From contig NZ_BSTR01000023.1 in NCBI RefSeq assembly GCF_030269645.1, positions 59,922 through 123,921 on the forward strand: a DNA stretch of 64,000 nucleotides, written 5' to 3'. This document shows, piece by piece, positions 39,601 to 47,991 of the stretch. A program made the position numbers and the translations under genes. The DNA is from Actinokineospora sp. NBRC 105648 (GTDB lineage: Bacteria; Actinomycetota; Actinomycetes; Mycobacteriales; Pseudonocardiaceae). Below the pieces are notes generated by a model that saw nothing but the letters and a program-made list of their open reading frames with translations, was not told the DNA's origin and ran no database searches. Positions within the stretch are counted from its first letter, which is position 1, and each line of letters starts with the position of its first letter.

Positions 39601-41026
39601 CCAGCGCACCGCGCCGCTCGGCGGCGCGCTCGTCGACCAGCTTGCGCAACTCGGCTACGCGGGCCTGTGCCTGTACGGCATCGGTGCCGACCATGCGGTG
39701 GCAGTCGAACGCCGCGGACGCGGGGCGGGTGTGGGGCAGCCACGTCGCCCACTCCCACTCGGTCGCGCTGTCCCGACCGGTGATGACCACCACGCCGAGG
39801 TCGGTCGGTGCGTGCAGCACCGTCGCCTGGATGAGCAGGGCCCTGACCACCGCGAGCATCGCGGCGCGCGGCCCGGCCAGACCGAGTACGCCCGCCGCTG
39901 CCAGGTCCACCGACAACGGAACGTCGTGCGCCGTCGGCGGTTCGGTCGGGGCCGTCCCGGAGGCCGAGCGCAGCACGACACGCGCGCGTCGGTGCACCAA
40001 GCCGACCCGCAGGTCGAGGAAGTCGGCATCGGCGCGGCGGCGGAGCCACAGCGCCGACGCGGGCCCGGACGCCCCGACGCCCGCTACCCGCAGCAGCCAC
40101 GCCGGGTCGGGCTGCTGCGCCCGCGAAGTCCGCTCGTCCTCGGCGACCGCGGCGGCCACGGCGACGTCGAAGTCCGCTTTCGCCCGGTGGTAGGCCGCCA
40201 GCTGCCCGCGGTAGGCGCGGCGCCCGGATCGTTTGTCCGACAACAGGTTCGCCACGGCCATCATCGGCGACAACAGCGACATCGCCACCAGGTAGCCCAT
40301 ACCGCCCGCAGGGAGCACCAGGTACAGCGCGCCGCACAGCACCACCGGCAGCGCGACCGCGGCCCAGGGGAACCGGAAACCCTCGGGGCGAGCGGGTTCC
40401 CGGGGTTCGACCAGCTCGGGCAGCCGGGTCGGGCCGGTGATCCGAGGCGGCCGGTTGAACAGCCTGCCGCCCGCCGGGTCGTCACTCAGGTCGGCGTCAG
40501 CGTGCGTGGCGGTGCGCACGACCAGCACCGACTCGCCCGCGGCGAAGGCCGTGCCCGAGGACAGCGCCGCGGTGTCCTCGACGCGCCAGGCGCCCACCCG
40601 GATCCCGTTGCGCGATCCGGAGTCCCGCACCCGCGCGGTGCGGTCGGGCTCGGCGTGGACCTCGAGGTGGACTCGGCTGACCTCGTCATCGGCCAGCCGC
40701 AGCCCACACCGCGATCCCCGCCCCACCAGCACCGGCGCGCCCGGAACCAGCGCGGCCACCGATCCCGCGTGCAGGCCGCCCACCACGGCGACCTCAGGTG
40801 CGTCCCCGGCAGCGGGGACCGCGTCGGATCGGCCGCCCAGCGTGCCTCCCGCCCCCAGCCCCGCACTGGCCAAGGGCAGGTCGTCGGGCAACCGGACGCC
40901 CCCGGCCGCCAGCTGTTCCCCCGAACCGACGGCGCGGCGCAGCTGGCCGACTGTGGCCCGCGCGCCCGCCCGGACCAGTACCGGACGGGCGACGCCGTCG
41001 ACGACCACCTCCAGGTCCAGCTCCAC
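36671..41026 (-). CDS. FHA domain-containing EccC/FtsK-SpoIIIE-type secretion ATPase (module 2)
   Basis: 1451 residues: N-terminal ubiquitin-like region, FHA domain (about 95-165, VLVGRGSRCGLRLADDEVSR), two membrane helices (about 222-262) and three FtsK-type ATPase domains. The first Walker A is GTSGAGKSE (near 651) with FVLVDYKGG and VIVVDEFASL. The second and third are GALRAGRST and GPPRSGRST, each with Arg for Lys, exactly as in the module 1 protein. GTG 41026 is chosen because GGGAGG precedes it; the longer frame runs through the WXG100 gene. It sits directly downstream of a WXG100 gene and upstream of the kinase, supporting a secretion role. Confidence 0.93.
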   Translation of the reverse strand: MELDLEVVVDGVARPVLVRAGARATVGQLRRAVGSGEQLAAGGVRLPDDLPLASAGLGAGGTLGGRSDAVPAAGDAPEVAVVGGLHAGSVAALVPGAPVLVGRGSRCGLRLADDEVSRVHLEVHAEPDRTARVRDSGSRNGIRVGAWRVEDTAALSSGTAFAAGESVLVVRTATHADADLSDDPAGGRLFNRPPRITGPTRLPELVEPREPARPEGFRFPWAAVALPVVLCGALYLVLPAGGMGYLVAMSLLSPMMAVANLLSDKRSGRRAYRGQLAAYHRAKADFDVAVAAAVAEDERTSRAQQPDPAWLLRVAGVGASGPASALWLRRRADADFLDLRVGLVHRRARVVLRSASGTAPTEPPTAHDVPLSVDLAAAGVLGLAGPRAAMLAVVRALLIQATVLHAPTDLGVVVITGRDSATEWEWATWLPHTRPASAAFDCHRMVGTDAVQAQARVAELRKLVDERAAERRGALADGPLAGRAVVLVLDGARRLRGVPGLAELLACGPADGVYAVCLDAEETALPDECRATVVATNARGTRARVDRPGLAPVADVLLDGLATGPTRAAAIAMAPIRPLGERGGDTTLPDRVRFTEVAQLRLCGDPVVGARTVLAGWRRSPDGRSTTALLGVGAHGPVTVDLRRDGPHALVAGTSGAGKSELLQTLVASLAAANTPDALTFVLVDYKGGSAFAACAELPHCVGMVTDLDGHLVERALASLSAELRSREERLAAAGAKDIEDYWARTGARLPRLVIVVDEFASLVEEVPGFVPGVVGIGMRGRSLGVHVLLATQRPAGVVTADLRANLNLRVSLRVTAQGESLDVVDAPDAARISARLPGRGFLRTGHGELSAFQAARIGWPRADGADEPAIVVSPRLVETLGNPREQRGTADAGARTDLSVLVAAIRCAASEEGMDLPRSPWLPPLPEQVVLDDLPPASGAGAVIGLVDRPSAQSQDAFAVDLAATGPLAIAGALRAGRSTTLRTLAATLISGHSPAEVHLYGLDCGNGALDVLTALPHCGAVVAGSDQQRADRLLGLLLREVAARERLLTEAGHGSLAEQRAAAGPDSALPLIVLLLDRLEAFTATYADRDGGRLVDRLEELLRVGPAMGVTAVLSTDRTGFGHRIGTAVGSRLVMRLADPDEVAAFGLDPRRFPRTMPAGRAVWSATGEEVQIALLDADPSGTAQAAALRGLGAGLTRTWDGVPAARLPRRVDALPTELTSARLRALRHTPRPDGPAVCTPAAGGDHLGPIDLDLAAEGGTFLVAGPPRSGRSTALATIVDSLAGRLDGTLGVLVVAPRPSPLRDLAGAPGILGVLTGDPAEIAADILDAGPCALVVDDGERLEDLRLTDALHQFALGAQDRGAVLVAAATTEDALGSRYRGWLSAVRRSRCGLLINPGSAADGELFDLRLPRSLSGGWPAGRGLLVRGGNPVPVQVPVPDRAACAVRR

Positions 41027-41055
41027 GCCAGTGCCTCCCGCGTCCGCTGGGGCCG

Positions 41056-41313
41056 TCAGTTGCCCGCGTGGTCCAGTGCGACCTTGCGCCGGTCGACCTC
41101 GTGCGAGGCGTTGACCAGCTCCGTCGCCAGCCCGTCCAGCGCGGGCCGGAACTGGGTCTCCCACGCCTGCCGGAACCGCTCGGCCGCGCCACCGGACCAC
41201 GTGGTCGTGCCGATCAGCGTGGTCAGCGCGCGCTTGAGGTCGTCGACCTCGCCGCTGCAGGTGCCCAGCTTGCGGGACAGGTTCTCCAGCTCGGAGAGCT
41301 CGGCCTGGATCAC
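41056..41313 (-). CDS. WXG100-family (Esx-like) protein
   Basis: 85 residues, two helices joined by a WSG turn (TTTWSGGAAERF, near residue 38), the WXG100 signature, with hydrophobic heptads either side and a charged tail. Such proteins are secreted as dimers by T7SS and their tails contact EccC, whose gene begins 30 bases downstream. Only one Esx gene is present here, so it may act as a homodimer. A YxxxD/E secretion motif is not evident in the tail, which is atypical for a self-sufficient substrate. Confidence 0.88.
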   Translation of the reverse strand: MIQAELSELENLSRKLGTCSGEVDDLKRALTTLIGTTTWSGGAAERFRQAWETQFRPALDGLATELVNASHEVDRRKVALDHAGN

Positions 41314-41406
41314 GGTGTTCCTCCTCCACTGCGCGGGGTCTCGCCCCCGGTCGCCTCCGACACTAGGAAGCTCCGCGAACCCGCGGAATCGGAAACCCTC
41401 CCCAGC

Positions 41407-42090
41407 TCACCGTTCCAGCAGCCGCAGGTCCGCCCGGCTGATCACGCCCGCGGCCAGCACGTGTTCGGCCAACGCCGTCATCGCGTTCCAGCCCTGCATG
41501 TTCGGCACGCCCGCCTTCTCCAGCCGGTTGCGCAGGTACTCGATCCGCTTGACCAGCTTCGTGCGCGGCCACCCCAACCGCGCGGCGGCCGCGGCGTAGG
41601 ACTTGGGGTACGGGTCGTAGCGGTCGCCCTCCTCCAGGTATCCGGCGAGCAGCGCCACCAGCGCGGCCCGGTCCTCGGCGCGCAGCACCACTTCAGCGCC
41701 GATCGAGGTGGACACCTCGCCGCCCGCCGCCGGGGCGAGCCCGCTGTCGCGCGGCCGCGGCCGCGGTGCGGTAAGGGTCAACTCGTGGCTACCGTTCGCG
41801 CCCTCGACCAGGACCCGGAGCCTGCCCTCCACGGCGATCCGTCGTCCGGGTGCCAGCACGCTGCGGAAGCCAAACTCGTCCACCACGCCCAGTTGCCTCG
41901 TCTCACTGGAGTTGGTCAGCCACCACGCCTCGCCTGCCAGCTCGATCGTGCCCGCGATCCGCGAGATCGCCACGTCCTGCGGGTCCAGCCGCAGCGCGCA
42001 GCGCGCCGACCGCCCGAAGGTGAACGGGTGCCCAGGTGCCGGCCGGTGGACGACACCCCCCACGCTCAACACCAGTCCTTGCTCGATCAT
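41407..42090 (-). CDS. FHA-HTH putative phospho-responsive regulator
   Basis: 227 residues. The N-terminal FHA domain (about 5-100, with FGRSARCALRL) reads phosphothreonine. The C-terminal half (about 135-227) is a helical DNA-binding-like domain containing YAAAAARLGWPRTKLVKRIEYLRNRL, a pattern found in actinobacterial FHA-HTH regulators. It starts the seven-gene operon and is divergent from the PASTA gene, separated by 125 bases. A plausible circuit, inferred only, is that the receptor kinase phosphorylates a target that this protein then reads at the promoter. Confidence 0.8.
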   Translation of the reverse strand: MIEQGLVLSVGGVVHRPAPGHPFTFGRSARCALRLDPQDVAISRIAGTIELAGEAWWLTNSSETRQLGVVDEFGFRSVLAPGRRIAVEGRLRVLVEGANGSHELTLTAPRPRPRDSGLAPAAGGEVSTSIGAEVVLRAEDRAALVALLAGYLEEGDRYDPYPKSYAAAAARLGWPRTKLVKRIEYLRNRLEKAGVPNMQGWNAMTALAEHVLAAGVISRADLRLLER

Positions 42091-42215
42091 CGGCTCCCCA
42101 TCCGCGCTTCGGACCCTTCCGCGATGACGTCGCCTGGGAACCCCTTCCCATTACCACGCTCCGTCGCCGCGCCTATCCTCTACGCAGGCATACCCGTGGA
42201 CGCGAGGGGCGTGGT
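42091..42215. promoter_or_regulatory. divergent promoter region, FHA-HTH / PASTA protein
   Basis: The 125 bases separating the starts of the FHA-HTH operon and the PASTA protein must contain both promoters. GAGGGG at 42204-42209 is the ribosome binding site of the PASTA gene. Specific -10/-35 boxes or an operator dyad are not obvious. Confidence 0.5.
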
Positions 42216-44933
42216 GTGAGCACCGATCGGTCGGCAGGCAGTCCGGAATCCGCTATAGGACAGGGTTTGCGCAAGTTGCGGTCGTGGCCGCGCGGCCGCG
42301 CCGGGCACCTCGCCCTGATGGGTGTGCTCGTGCTCTGCGTGCTGGCCGCCTCGATCGGCGTCGGATACTCGGTGGCCCGGCCCGAACTCTCCGACGGATC
42401 CGAGTACCTCGCCAAGGGACACGGCGTCGCCCACGTCAACGGCGAGACTGGCCGCACCGACGCGGAGGTGGCTCGTGCGCTCGCCACCGGCTCGCAGCAG
42501 CTGGAATCGGTGCGGATGCCGGACGGGCGCGTGGCGGTGGTCAACAACGACACCGGGGAGGTCAGCTTCATCGACCCGGCGACCATGGCGCCGACCGGCG
42601 AGCCGGTCAGCAGGCCCGCGTCGAAGGCCCAGATCGAGACGCTGCCCGGGCAGACCCGCGGCTACCTCGTCGACCGCGAGCGCGACACCGTGGAGGTGAT
42701 CGACTCGACCGGTCAGCCGGGCAAGCCGGTCGCGGTAACGGAGGGCATCGAGGGCGCGGTGCCGGTCGGCGACTCCATCTGGGTGGTCACCGGCAAGGGC
42801 GAGGTCGCGCAGATCACCGGCGGTGTCCGCACCAGGTCGGTGCCGTTGGGTGTCGGCGCCCGGATCACCGTCGCCGACGGGCACCCGGTCGCGGTCACCG
42901 CGGACGGCCTCGCCTACGCCCTCGACGGCGAACAGCCGCGCGCGCTCGGGGATACCGGGCTGCCCAAGGGAACCGGCGCCGTGCTGGGTTCCTGGCGGGG
43001 GAGCGGCCGCTACGTCGTCGGCGTCGACCGGGCCAAGGCGCGGGTCGTCGCGCTCGACCCGCGCACCGGCACCCGCGTGGACATCGGCCTGCCGCTGCCG
43101 TCGAACACCCACCCACAGTTCGACGCACCGGTCCTGCTCGACGAGCGCGTCTACGTCCCCGACTACGCGGGGCCGACCCTGTGGCAGGTCGACTTGGTGG
43201 CGCACACGGCCAAGCCGCTGCCGGTGCCCGCGCGCGGCCCCGGCCGCTTCGAGCTGAAGGTCAGCGGCGGCCGGGTGTGGGCCAACAGCCAGTACGCGCA
43301 GCGCGCGCTCATCGTCGACGGGGCGGGTGCCACCCGCACCGCCGACAAGGGCACCGGCGTCGACGTGCTGGACACCGAGAAGAAGCTGGACCCCAAGCCG
43401 CCCGACCAGAGCACACCGACAGAGTCGCCGAAGCCCACCAAACCCGCCGCACGACCGTCCAGCGCGTCGCCGACCAAACCGGCGACAGTGGCGGGCGCAC
43501 CGACGGCGCAGCCGCCACCGGAGCAGACCACCGTCGTAGTCCCGTCCTTCGCCCGCGGCACGAAGTACACCGACGCCTGTGCGCAGTTGAGCCGACTCGG
43601 CCTCCGCTGCGAGTCGGTGGCCGCGGGCGACGCCCCGGGACTCGGTGCCGACGAGGTCATCGGATCCACGCCCGCCGCAGGTACCCGGATACCGGCCAAG
43701 ACCGTGGTCTTGGTCCGCTACGTCGGTCCGGTCGAGGTCCCGGACCTGGTCGGTCTGGACGCGGAAAGCGCCTGCACGCGGGTCACCGCCGCGGGAATGG
43801 ACTGCGCCAAGCAGCCCGACTCCACGCCCGCGACGACGCAGGAGTCGTTGCTGAAGGTCACTTCCCAGCAACCCGGCGCCCGGCAGAAGGCTGACAAGGG
43901 CAGCACCGTGACGGTGCGCTTCCCCGACTCGATCGCCCTACCCGCGTTGACCGGTCGGAGCCAGGGCGAGGCTTGCCAGGTCGTGCAGGCGCTGCACATG
44001 ACCTGCACGGCTCAACCTGGCACACCGCCCGCGGGCCAGTGCCCCGCGGCGGGCGCGGTGTTCGACCAGACCCCGGCGGCGGGCGCGGTGGGCAGAGCGA
44101 GCTCTGCCGTGGTGCTGCGCGTCTGCGGAGGCCAGGTGACCGTCCCGGACTGGATCGACCCGAAACCGCAGCAGGCCACCGATGTCTGCGTCGCGGTGCG
44201 CACCCAGGGCCTCCAGTGCCAGGTCAAGGAAGGCACGTCCGCCGCGGGTACCGGCTTCCAGCCGGGTGTCGCGTACGACCAAGCCCCCAAGCCGGGGACC
44301 CAGATGGCCATCACGGCCGTGGTCACGATCACCCACTACAGCGACAAGAGCACGATCCCGGACTTCACCGGCACCCCCGACATCGACACCGCCTGCGCGC
44401 GCATCCAGGACGCCAACCTCACCTGCGTGGCGCTGCGCGGCCCGGCACCTGTCGCGGAGCGGCAGGTCTTCGCCCAGGACCAGCCCGCGGGAACCTACAA
44501 GTTCGGGACGCCGATCACCGTGCACTACTCCGGGTGGAAGCCGGTGGTGTACAGCCTCTACAGCGCCGACGGCAAGAAGACCTGGCAGTTGACGACGGAC
44601 GACCCGGCCACCAAACCCGCCCCGGTCTACCGGGTGGGCATCGCGTTCCCGGGCTGGGCGACTGACGTCCCGGGAGCGCAGCGGATCAACAGGTTCACCT
44701 GCAACAAGGCGTCCTGCACGGGTGTGCCGGGCAACCTCTTCTACTCGCGGATCGGCGCCTGGGACAACTACAACTTCTCCAATGACGAGGCGGTCTTCAT
44801 GCCTTGCCCCACTTCCGGCACCAAGCCGATCTACCGGTTGTGGAAGGATGCCGGTGCTGTCCGGTCCTATTCGGTCAGCAGTGAGGTCGGTGGCGCCACC
44901 GGCTCCGAGCAACTCGGCTGTGTCTGGCCCTGA
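42216..44933 (+). CDS. membrane-anchored propeller protein with five PASTA domains (module 2)
   Basis: 905 residues: cytoplasmic N-terminus, one membrane helix (about 34-55), a repeating beta region resembling a propeller (about 60-390), a Pro/Thr-rich linker (about 395-435), then five PASTA-type repeats (about 441-773), each with a pair of cysteines, and a Cys-containing C-terminal domain (775-905). PASTA domains bind muropeptides or lipid II, usually on receptor kinases; here they sit on a separate protein while the kinase carries an Fn3-like domain. GTG 42216 lies 6 bases after GAGGGG. The conserved C-terminal domain and propeller tie it to the Fn3 protein of module 1. Confidence 0.9.
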   Translation: MSTDRSAGSPESAIGQGLRKLRSWPRGRAGHLALMGVLVLCVLAASIGVGYSVARPELSDGSEYLAKGHGVAHVNGETGRTDAEVARALATGSQQLESVRMPDGRVAVVNNDTGEVSFIDPATMAPTGEPVSRPASKAQIETLPGQTRGYLVDRERDTVEVIDSTGQPGKPVAVTEGIEGAVPVGDSIWVVTGKGEVAQITGGVRTRSVPLGVGARITVADGHPVAVTADGLAYALDGEQPRALGDTGLPKGTGAVLGSWRGSGRYVVGVDRAKARVVALDPRTGTRVDIGLPLPSNTHPQFDAPVLLDERVYVPDYAGPTLWQVDLVAHTAKPLPVPARGPGRFELKVSGGRVWANSQYAQRALIVDGAGATRTADKGTGVDVLDTEKKLDPKPPDQSTPTESPKPTKPAARPSSASPTKPATVAGAPTAQPPPEQTTVVVPSFARGTKYTDACAQLSRLGLRCESVAAGDAPGLGADEVIGSTPAAGTRIPAKTVVLVRYVGPVEVPDLVGLDAESACTRVTAAGMDCAKQPDSTPATTQESLLKVTSQQPGARQKADKGSTVTVRFPDSIALPALTGRSQGEACQVVQALHMTCTAQPGTPPAGQCPAAGAVFDQTPAAGAVGRASSAVVLRVCGGQVTVPDWIDPKPQQATDVCVAVRTQGLQCQVKEGTSAAGTGFQPGVAYDQAPKPGTQMAITAVVTITHYSDKSTIPDFTGTPDIDTACARIQDANLTCVALRGPAPVAERQVFAQDQPAGTYKFGTPITVHYSGWKPVVYSLYSADGKKTWQLTTDDPATKPAPVYRVGIAFPGWATDVPGAQRINRFTCNKASCTGVPGNLFYSRIGAWDNYNFSNDEAVFMPCPTSGTKPIYRLWKDAGAVRSYSVSSEVGGATGSEQLGCVWP

Positions 44934-44943
44934 TGACTGACGA

Positions 44944-44984
44944 CGAGGATGCCGCCGGTGCGCTGAGCACCGGCGGCATCCTCG
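44944..44984. terminator. strong bidirectional terminator hairpin
   Basis: A perfect 17-base-pair stem (CGAGGATGCCGCCGGTG and its complement) with a 7-base loop lies between the convergent PASTA gene and the accessory gene at 45017. There is no long T-run. Placement and perfection make termination of both transcripts very likely. Confidence 0.85.
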
Positions 44985-45016
44985 TGTTCCGAACTGTTCC
45001 CGCCTCGATCAGCTGA

Positions 45017-45928
45017 TCACCGCGCCACCAAGCGCGCCAGGGTGTGGAACAGCTCCGCCGAGCTCGTCCGCCGCAGTGCCACGGCGTTCCCGCCGAGCTC
45101 GGCCGCCAGGTCCTCGGGAACACCGGAGGACACCTGCCACACCCCGTTCTCGCCCGCGTCGACGACGGTCAACTGGCCCGCCCAAGCGGTGGTGGCCCAT
45201 TCCAGCGACCACCGGGCCACACAACCACCGGCAACCGCTGCCAGCTCGGCGCAGGTCTCGTCGGACAGATCTTCCGCCGCGAGGGCGAGCCGCGTCTCCG
45301 CCGGTGTCGTGGGTTTCCCTGTCCACAGTCGATCGAGCGCTTCGGTGGTGGTCACGAACACCCGGTCGTCGGGGGAGTGCGGCCGCGGGCCGAGGCCGGT
45401 GGCGGCCAGCAGCCACGCGGGCAGGGTGGACGTGGGCAGCCACAACGGTTCACCGATGCCGGGCAGATCGGCCCAGGTGGTGTCGCCGTCGCGGGTGATC
45501 AGTCCGCTGCCGGTGTGCGGGCCGACTTCGACGTCGAGTCTTGCCCGCATCCCCTGGCTCGCTTCAGAGACGTTGGTCCGCCGCAGCGGTGGGCGCCCGA
45601 CCAGCAGTCGGCGCGCCAAGGCGCGATCGGCCGCGTAGCTCCCCACCGGACTCAGCCAGCAGGCCACCTCGGAACCGTCCCCGTCAGGCCGCAGCAACGA
45701 CTCCACCGCGACACCCTGACCGCGGCGATCGGTCCCCACGTGCAGGGTCCGCACCGCTCCCGCTCCCGCGGGTCCGGCATCCACGGCCCGGACATCGAGG
45801 AACGTGCTCGCCAGCCCACCCGAGATGTCTGCGGCCAGCGTCGACGGATCCGCGGTCCAGCCAGGGTGCCTGCCGCGCGTGATGACCGCCCCGTCGGTGT
45901 GCAGAGTCCAGCCCGCGGGCATGCTCAC
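45017..45928 (-). CDS. T7SS-module accessory protein, EspG-like?
   Basis: 303 residues in two alpha/beta halves (about 1-120 and 125-303); no signal peptide or membrane helix. The second half with LARW-like and LTVVDAGENGVW segments and a terminal helix faintly recalls EspG-type T7SS chaperones, but I cannot confirm it. GTG 45928 overlaps the preceding stop (GTGA). It is the third gene of a coupled operon parallel to 24415-26779 in module 1, so a chaperone or immunity function for the long helical partner is a reasonable guess. Confidence 0.65.
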   Translation of the reverse strand: MSMPAGWTLHTDGAVITRGRHPGWTADPSTLAADISGGLASTFLDVRAVDAGPAGAGAVRTLHVGTDRRGQGVAVESLLRPDGDGSEVACWLSPVGSYAADRALARRLLVGRPPLRRTNVSEASQGMRARLDVEVGPHTGSGLITRDGDTTWADLPGIGEPLWLPTSTLPAWLLAATGLGPRPHSPDDRVFVTTTEALDRLWTGKPTTPAETRLALAAEDLSDETCAELAAVAGGCVARWSLEWATTAWAGQLTVVDAGENGVWQVSSGVPEDLAAELGGNAVALRRTSSAELFHTLARLVAR

Positions 45929-46662
45929 CACGGTTTCACCAGCTTCCCGATGACCTGGTGGGCGCCGCCGATCACGTCGTCCGCGACGTCCTTGGCCTTG
46001 TCGAGCACCGGGGCCGCGGCGTCCCCGACGGCGTCACTCACGTGGAACTGGCTGTCGAAGACGCTCCAGCCCACGGACGCGACCCCACCCGCGATTATCC
46101 CGGGCGGTCCGAACTCGGCCCCTAGCATCGCGCCGGTCGCGGCGCGTGCGCCCACCGTGACGAGCAGGCCGCCACCGACCGACGCCGCGGTGCGGGCGAT
46201 CTTCTGGCTCCCACTCAGGTCGGGGTTGGCGAGGTTGTCCAATGCGGTGACCAGCGCACTGACACCCGTCGACCCGTGGTCGATGCCGCGGGCGAGCTGC
46301 CCGAGGAATTTGGGCGGTGCACTGGGGAAGCGTGGATGTGCCCCTGCTTTGAACGAGGCGCCGAAAAGCCCCGCCGCGCCAGCGAAGAGGTCGACCGCCG
46401 TCGTCCACGGCGTGTCCGCCCGCTGGGCCTGCTGAATCCGACGCCGCAGTTCGGCGGGCAGGTGCCCCACGGACCGCACCACCCCACCCAGTGTCGACAT
46501 CGCGTCGTCCAGCGCAGCCTCCACCATCGTCCGCACGTCCGGCGGCAACCCCGCGGGCAGCGCCACCGCAGCTACCGAACCATGCCCCCGCTGCGCGGCG
46601 TCCAGATACCGCTCGAGGACCGGTACCGCCGCGGACATCCCTGCCGGGTCGATCACGATCAC
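45925..46662 (-). CDS. helical protein with hydrophobic C-terminal half, likely T7SS substrate (module 2)
   Basis: 245 residues. The first 80 are helical; the middle and C-terminal parts (about 95-215) are Gly/Ala-rich and hydrophobic (AARTAASVGGGLLVTVGARA) like the membrane-active region in the 484-residue protein of module 1. GTG 46662 is chosen for its overlap with the upstream stop; longer open frames are read-through of the other gene. Half the length of its module 1 counterpart: it lacks the coiled coil and the C-terminal domain. Confidence 0.65.
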   Translation of the reverse strand: MIVIDPAGMSAAVPVLERYLDAAQRGHGSVAAVALPAGLPPDVRTMVEAALDDAMSTLGGVVRSVGHLPAELRRRIQQAQRADTPWTTAVDLFAGAAGLFGASFKAGAHPRFPSAPPKFLGQLARGIDHGSTGVSALVTALDNLANPDLSGSQKIARTAASVGGGLLVTVGARAATGAMLGAEFGPPGIIAGGVASVGWSVFDSQFHVSDAVGDAAAPVLDKAKDVADDVIGGAHQVIGKLVKPW

Positions 46663-46967
46663 CCCGCCACCCCCTGCGCCCGCTCGGCCGCCTGGGCCCG
46701 CCACACCCGCTGGTCCACCGCCAACTCCCGAGCGGCCCCGTCCACCGCGGAAGCGCACTCCCGCAACGAGTCCGCGACCCCCTGAACGGCCCGATCCGCC
46801 GCGGACAACCCGTCCCGCGCCCGACACGCCGCCTCGGACTGCCACCCGCCAAGCCCGGGAACCGGCCCACCCAGCACCGCGGCCACCCGACGCAGCGTGG
46901 TGGCCACCTCCGCGATCGCCGCGGGGTCACCCATCGGGAACGGCCCCATCCCACCTGTCGGCACCAC
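46659..46967 (-). CDS. small WXG-like helical protein (module 2)
   Basis: About 102 residues, helical, with GWQSEAACRAR at the turn (WQS in place of WXG) and further Trp in the tail. GTG 46967 is preceded by GGAGG at a good distance; ATG 46949 is an alternative. It heads the three-gene operon and corresponds to the 98-residue protein in module 1. Confidence 0.68.
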   Translation of the reverse strand: MVPTGGMGPFPMGDPAAIAEVATTLRRVAAVLGGPVPGLGGWQSEAACRARDGLSAADRAVQGVADSLRECASAVDGAARELAVDQRVWRAQAAERAQGVAG

Positions 46968-47361
46968 GTCGACACCTCCGGTCAAAGTCCAGTCGTCACA
47001 CCCGGACGCTAGGGCCCGTTTGCCGCCGAAGAAATGGGAAACCGTTGCCGCTCAACACCACTGTCAATCGGCAACCAGGTACGGCATTGTCGTGGGGAGT
47101 CGGAGGTAAACCGACGTTCGGTGCGCCGTTGTCATGACCGTCACCCCGCCCACGAGGCCCGGGTGAGCCCGAGCTCCATCGGGTTCGATCCGGTCGGTCG
47201 CACCACGATGAACAGGCTTGGCGTTCCTGCGCACCGGTTCGCCACGCCCAGGCACTCCGGGGCACTGACCTCGCCGGCCGCGACATCGCGCACGTCTGCT
47301 GGCCTGTGATCAACTTAGTGGTGATCTTGTGTGATCACCCGGTACGGGAGCGTCCACGGCA
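46968..47361. other. intergenic, promoter region of the WXG-like operon; no gene seen
   Basis: About 390 bases without convincing coding sequence. It must hold the promoter of the minus-strand operon starting at 46967. The right part lies before the dead helicase, whose own start retains a GGGAG ribosome binding site near 47346. Confidence 0.4.
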
Positions 47362-47991
47362 ATGAACCCGACCGTCGAGCAGGAGGCCGCTCGGGAGGTG
47401 TTCGCGGCCGGGCACGACTTGGCACTGGTAGCGGGCGCCGGGACCGGGAAAACGTCAACCCTCGTCCAGATGGCTGCGACCACTCGCAAGCGGGGCCTCT
47501 ACATCGCGTTCAACAAGGTCATCGCCGATGAGGCGGGCACGCGGTTCGGGCCGAACGTGGCTGCCGCACCGCGCATTCCCTGGCCTACGGCCCCCTCGGC
47601 AGGCAGTACAAGGGACGGCTGAAGGCGCAGGCGCGGATGCCGACTTCACAGACCGCCCGGATGCTTGGCATCACCCGGGACCTGTCGGTGGACTCGCACC
47701 GGATCAAGGTCAACCACCAGACTCGGCTGGTGATGGGCATGCTCCGCCGGTTCTGCTACTCCACCGACCGGCAGGTTACGGCCAGCCATCTTGAGGTGGT
47801 CAACGGGCTCGACAGGCCCCAGCACGACTACCTGGCCAAAGGTGCTGCTCCCCTACCCAGAGATGGCGTGGGAGGACATCCGCGTCGAGGACGGCAGGCT
47901 GCCGTTCAGCCACGACCACTACCTGAGGATGTGGGCGCTCACCGAACCGGTGCTTCGCGTCGACTTCGTCATGTTGGACCGGTCCACTTGA
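47362..47991 (+). pseudogene. UvrD/Rep-type helicase, N-terminal remnant
   Basis: Starts as a normal superfamily 1 helicase: TVEQEAAREVFAAG (Q motif), Walker A GAGTGKTSTLVQ, then YIAFNKVIADEA. One-base shifts near 47570 and 47850 move the following segments (ARMLGIT ... RFCYSTD, then MAWEDIRV ... VDFVMLD) into other frames. The sequence breaks off at VDFVMLD, precisely where the Walker B motif DEAQD would come. Helicases of this kind often accompany defence genes, but nothing functional remains. Confidence 0.75.
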
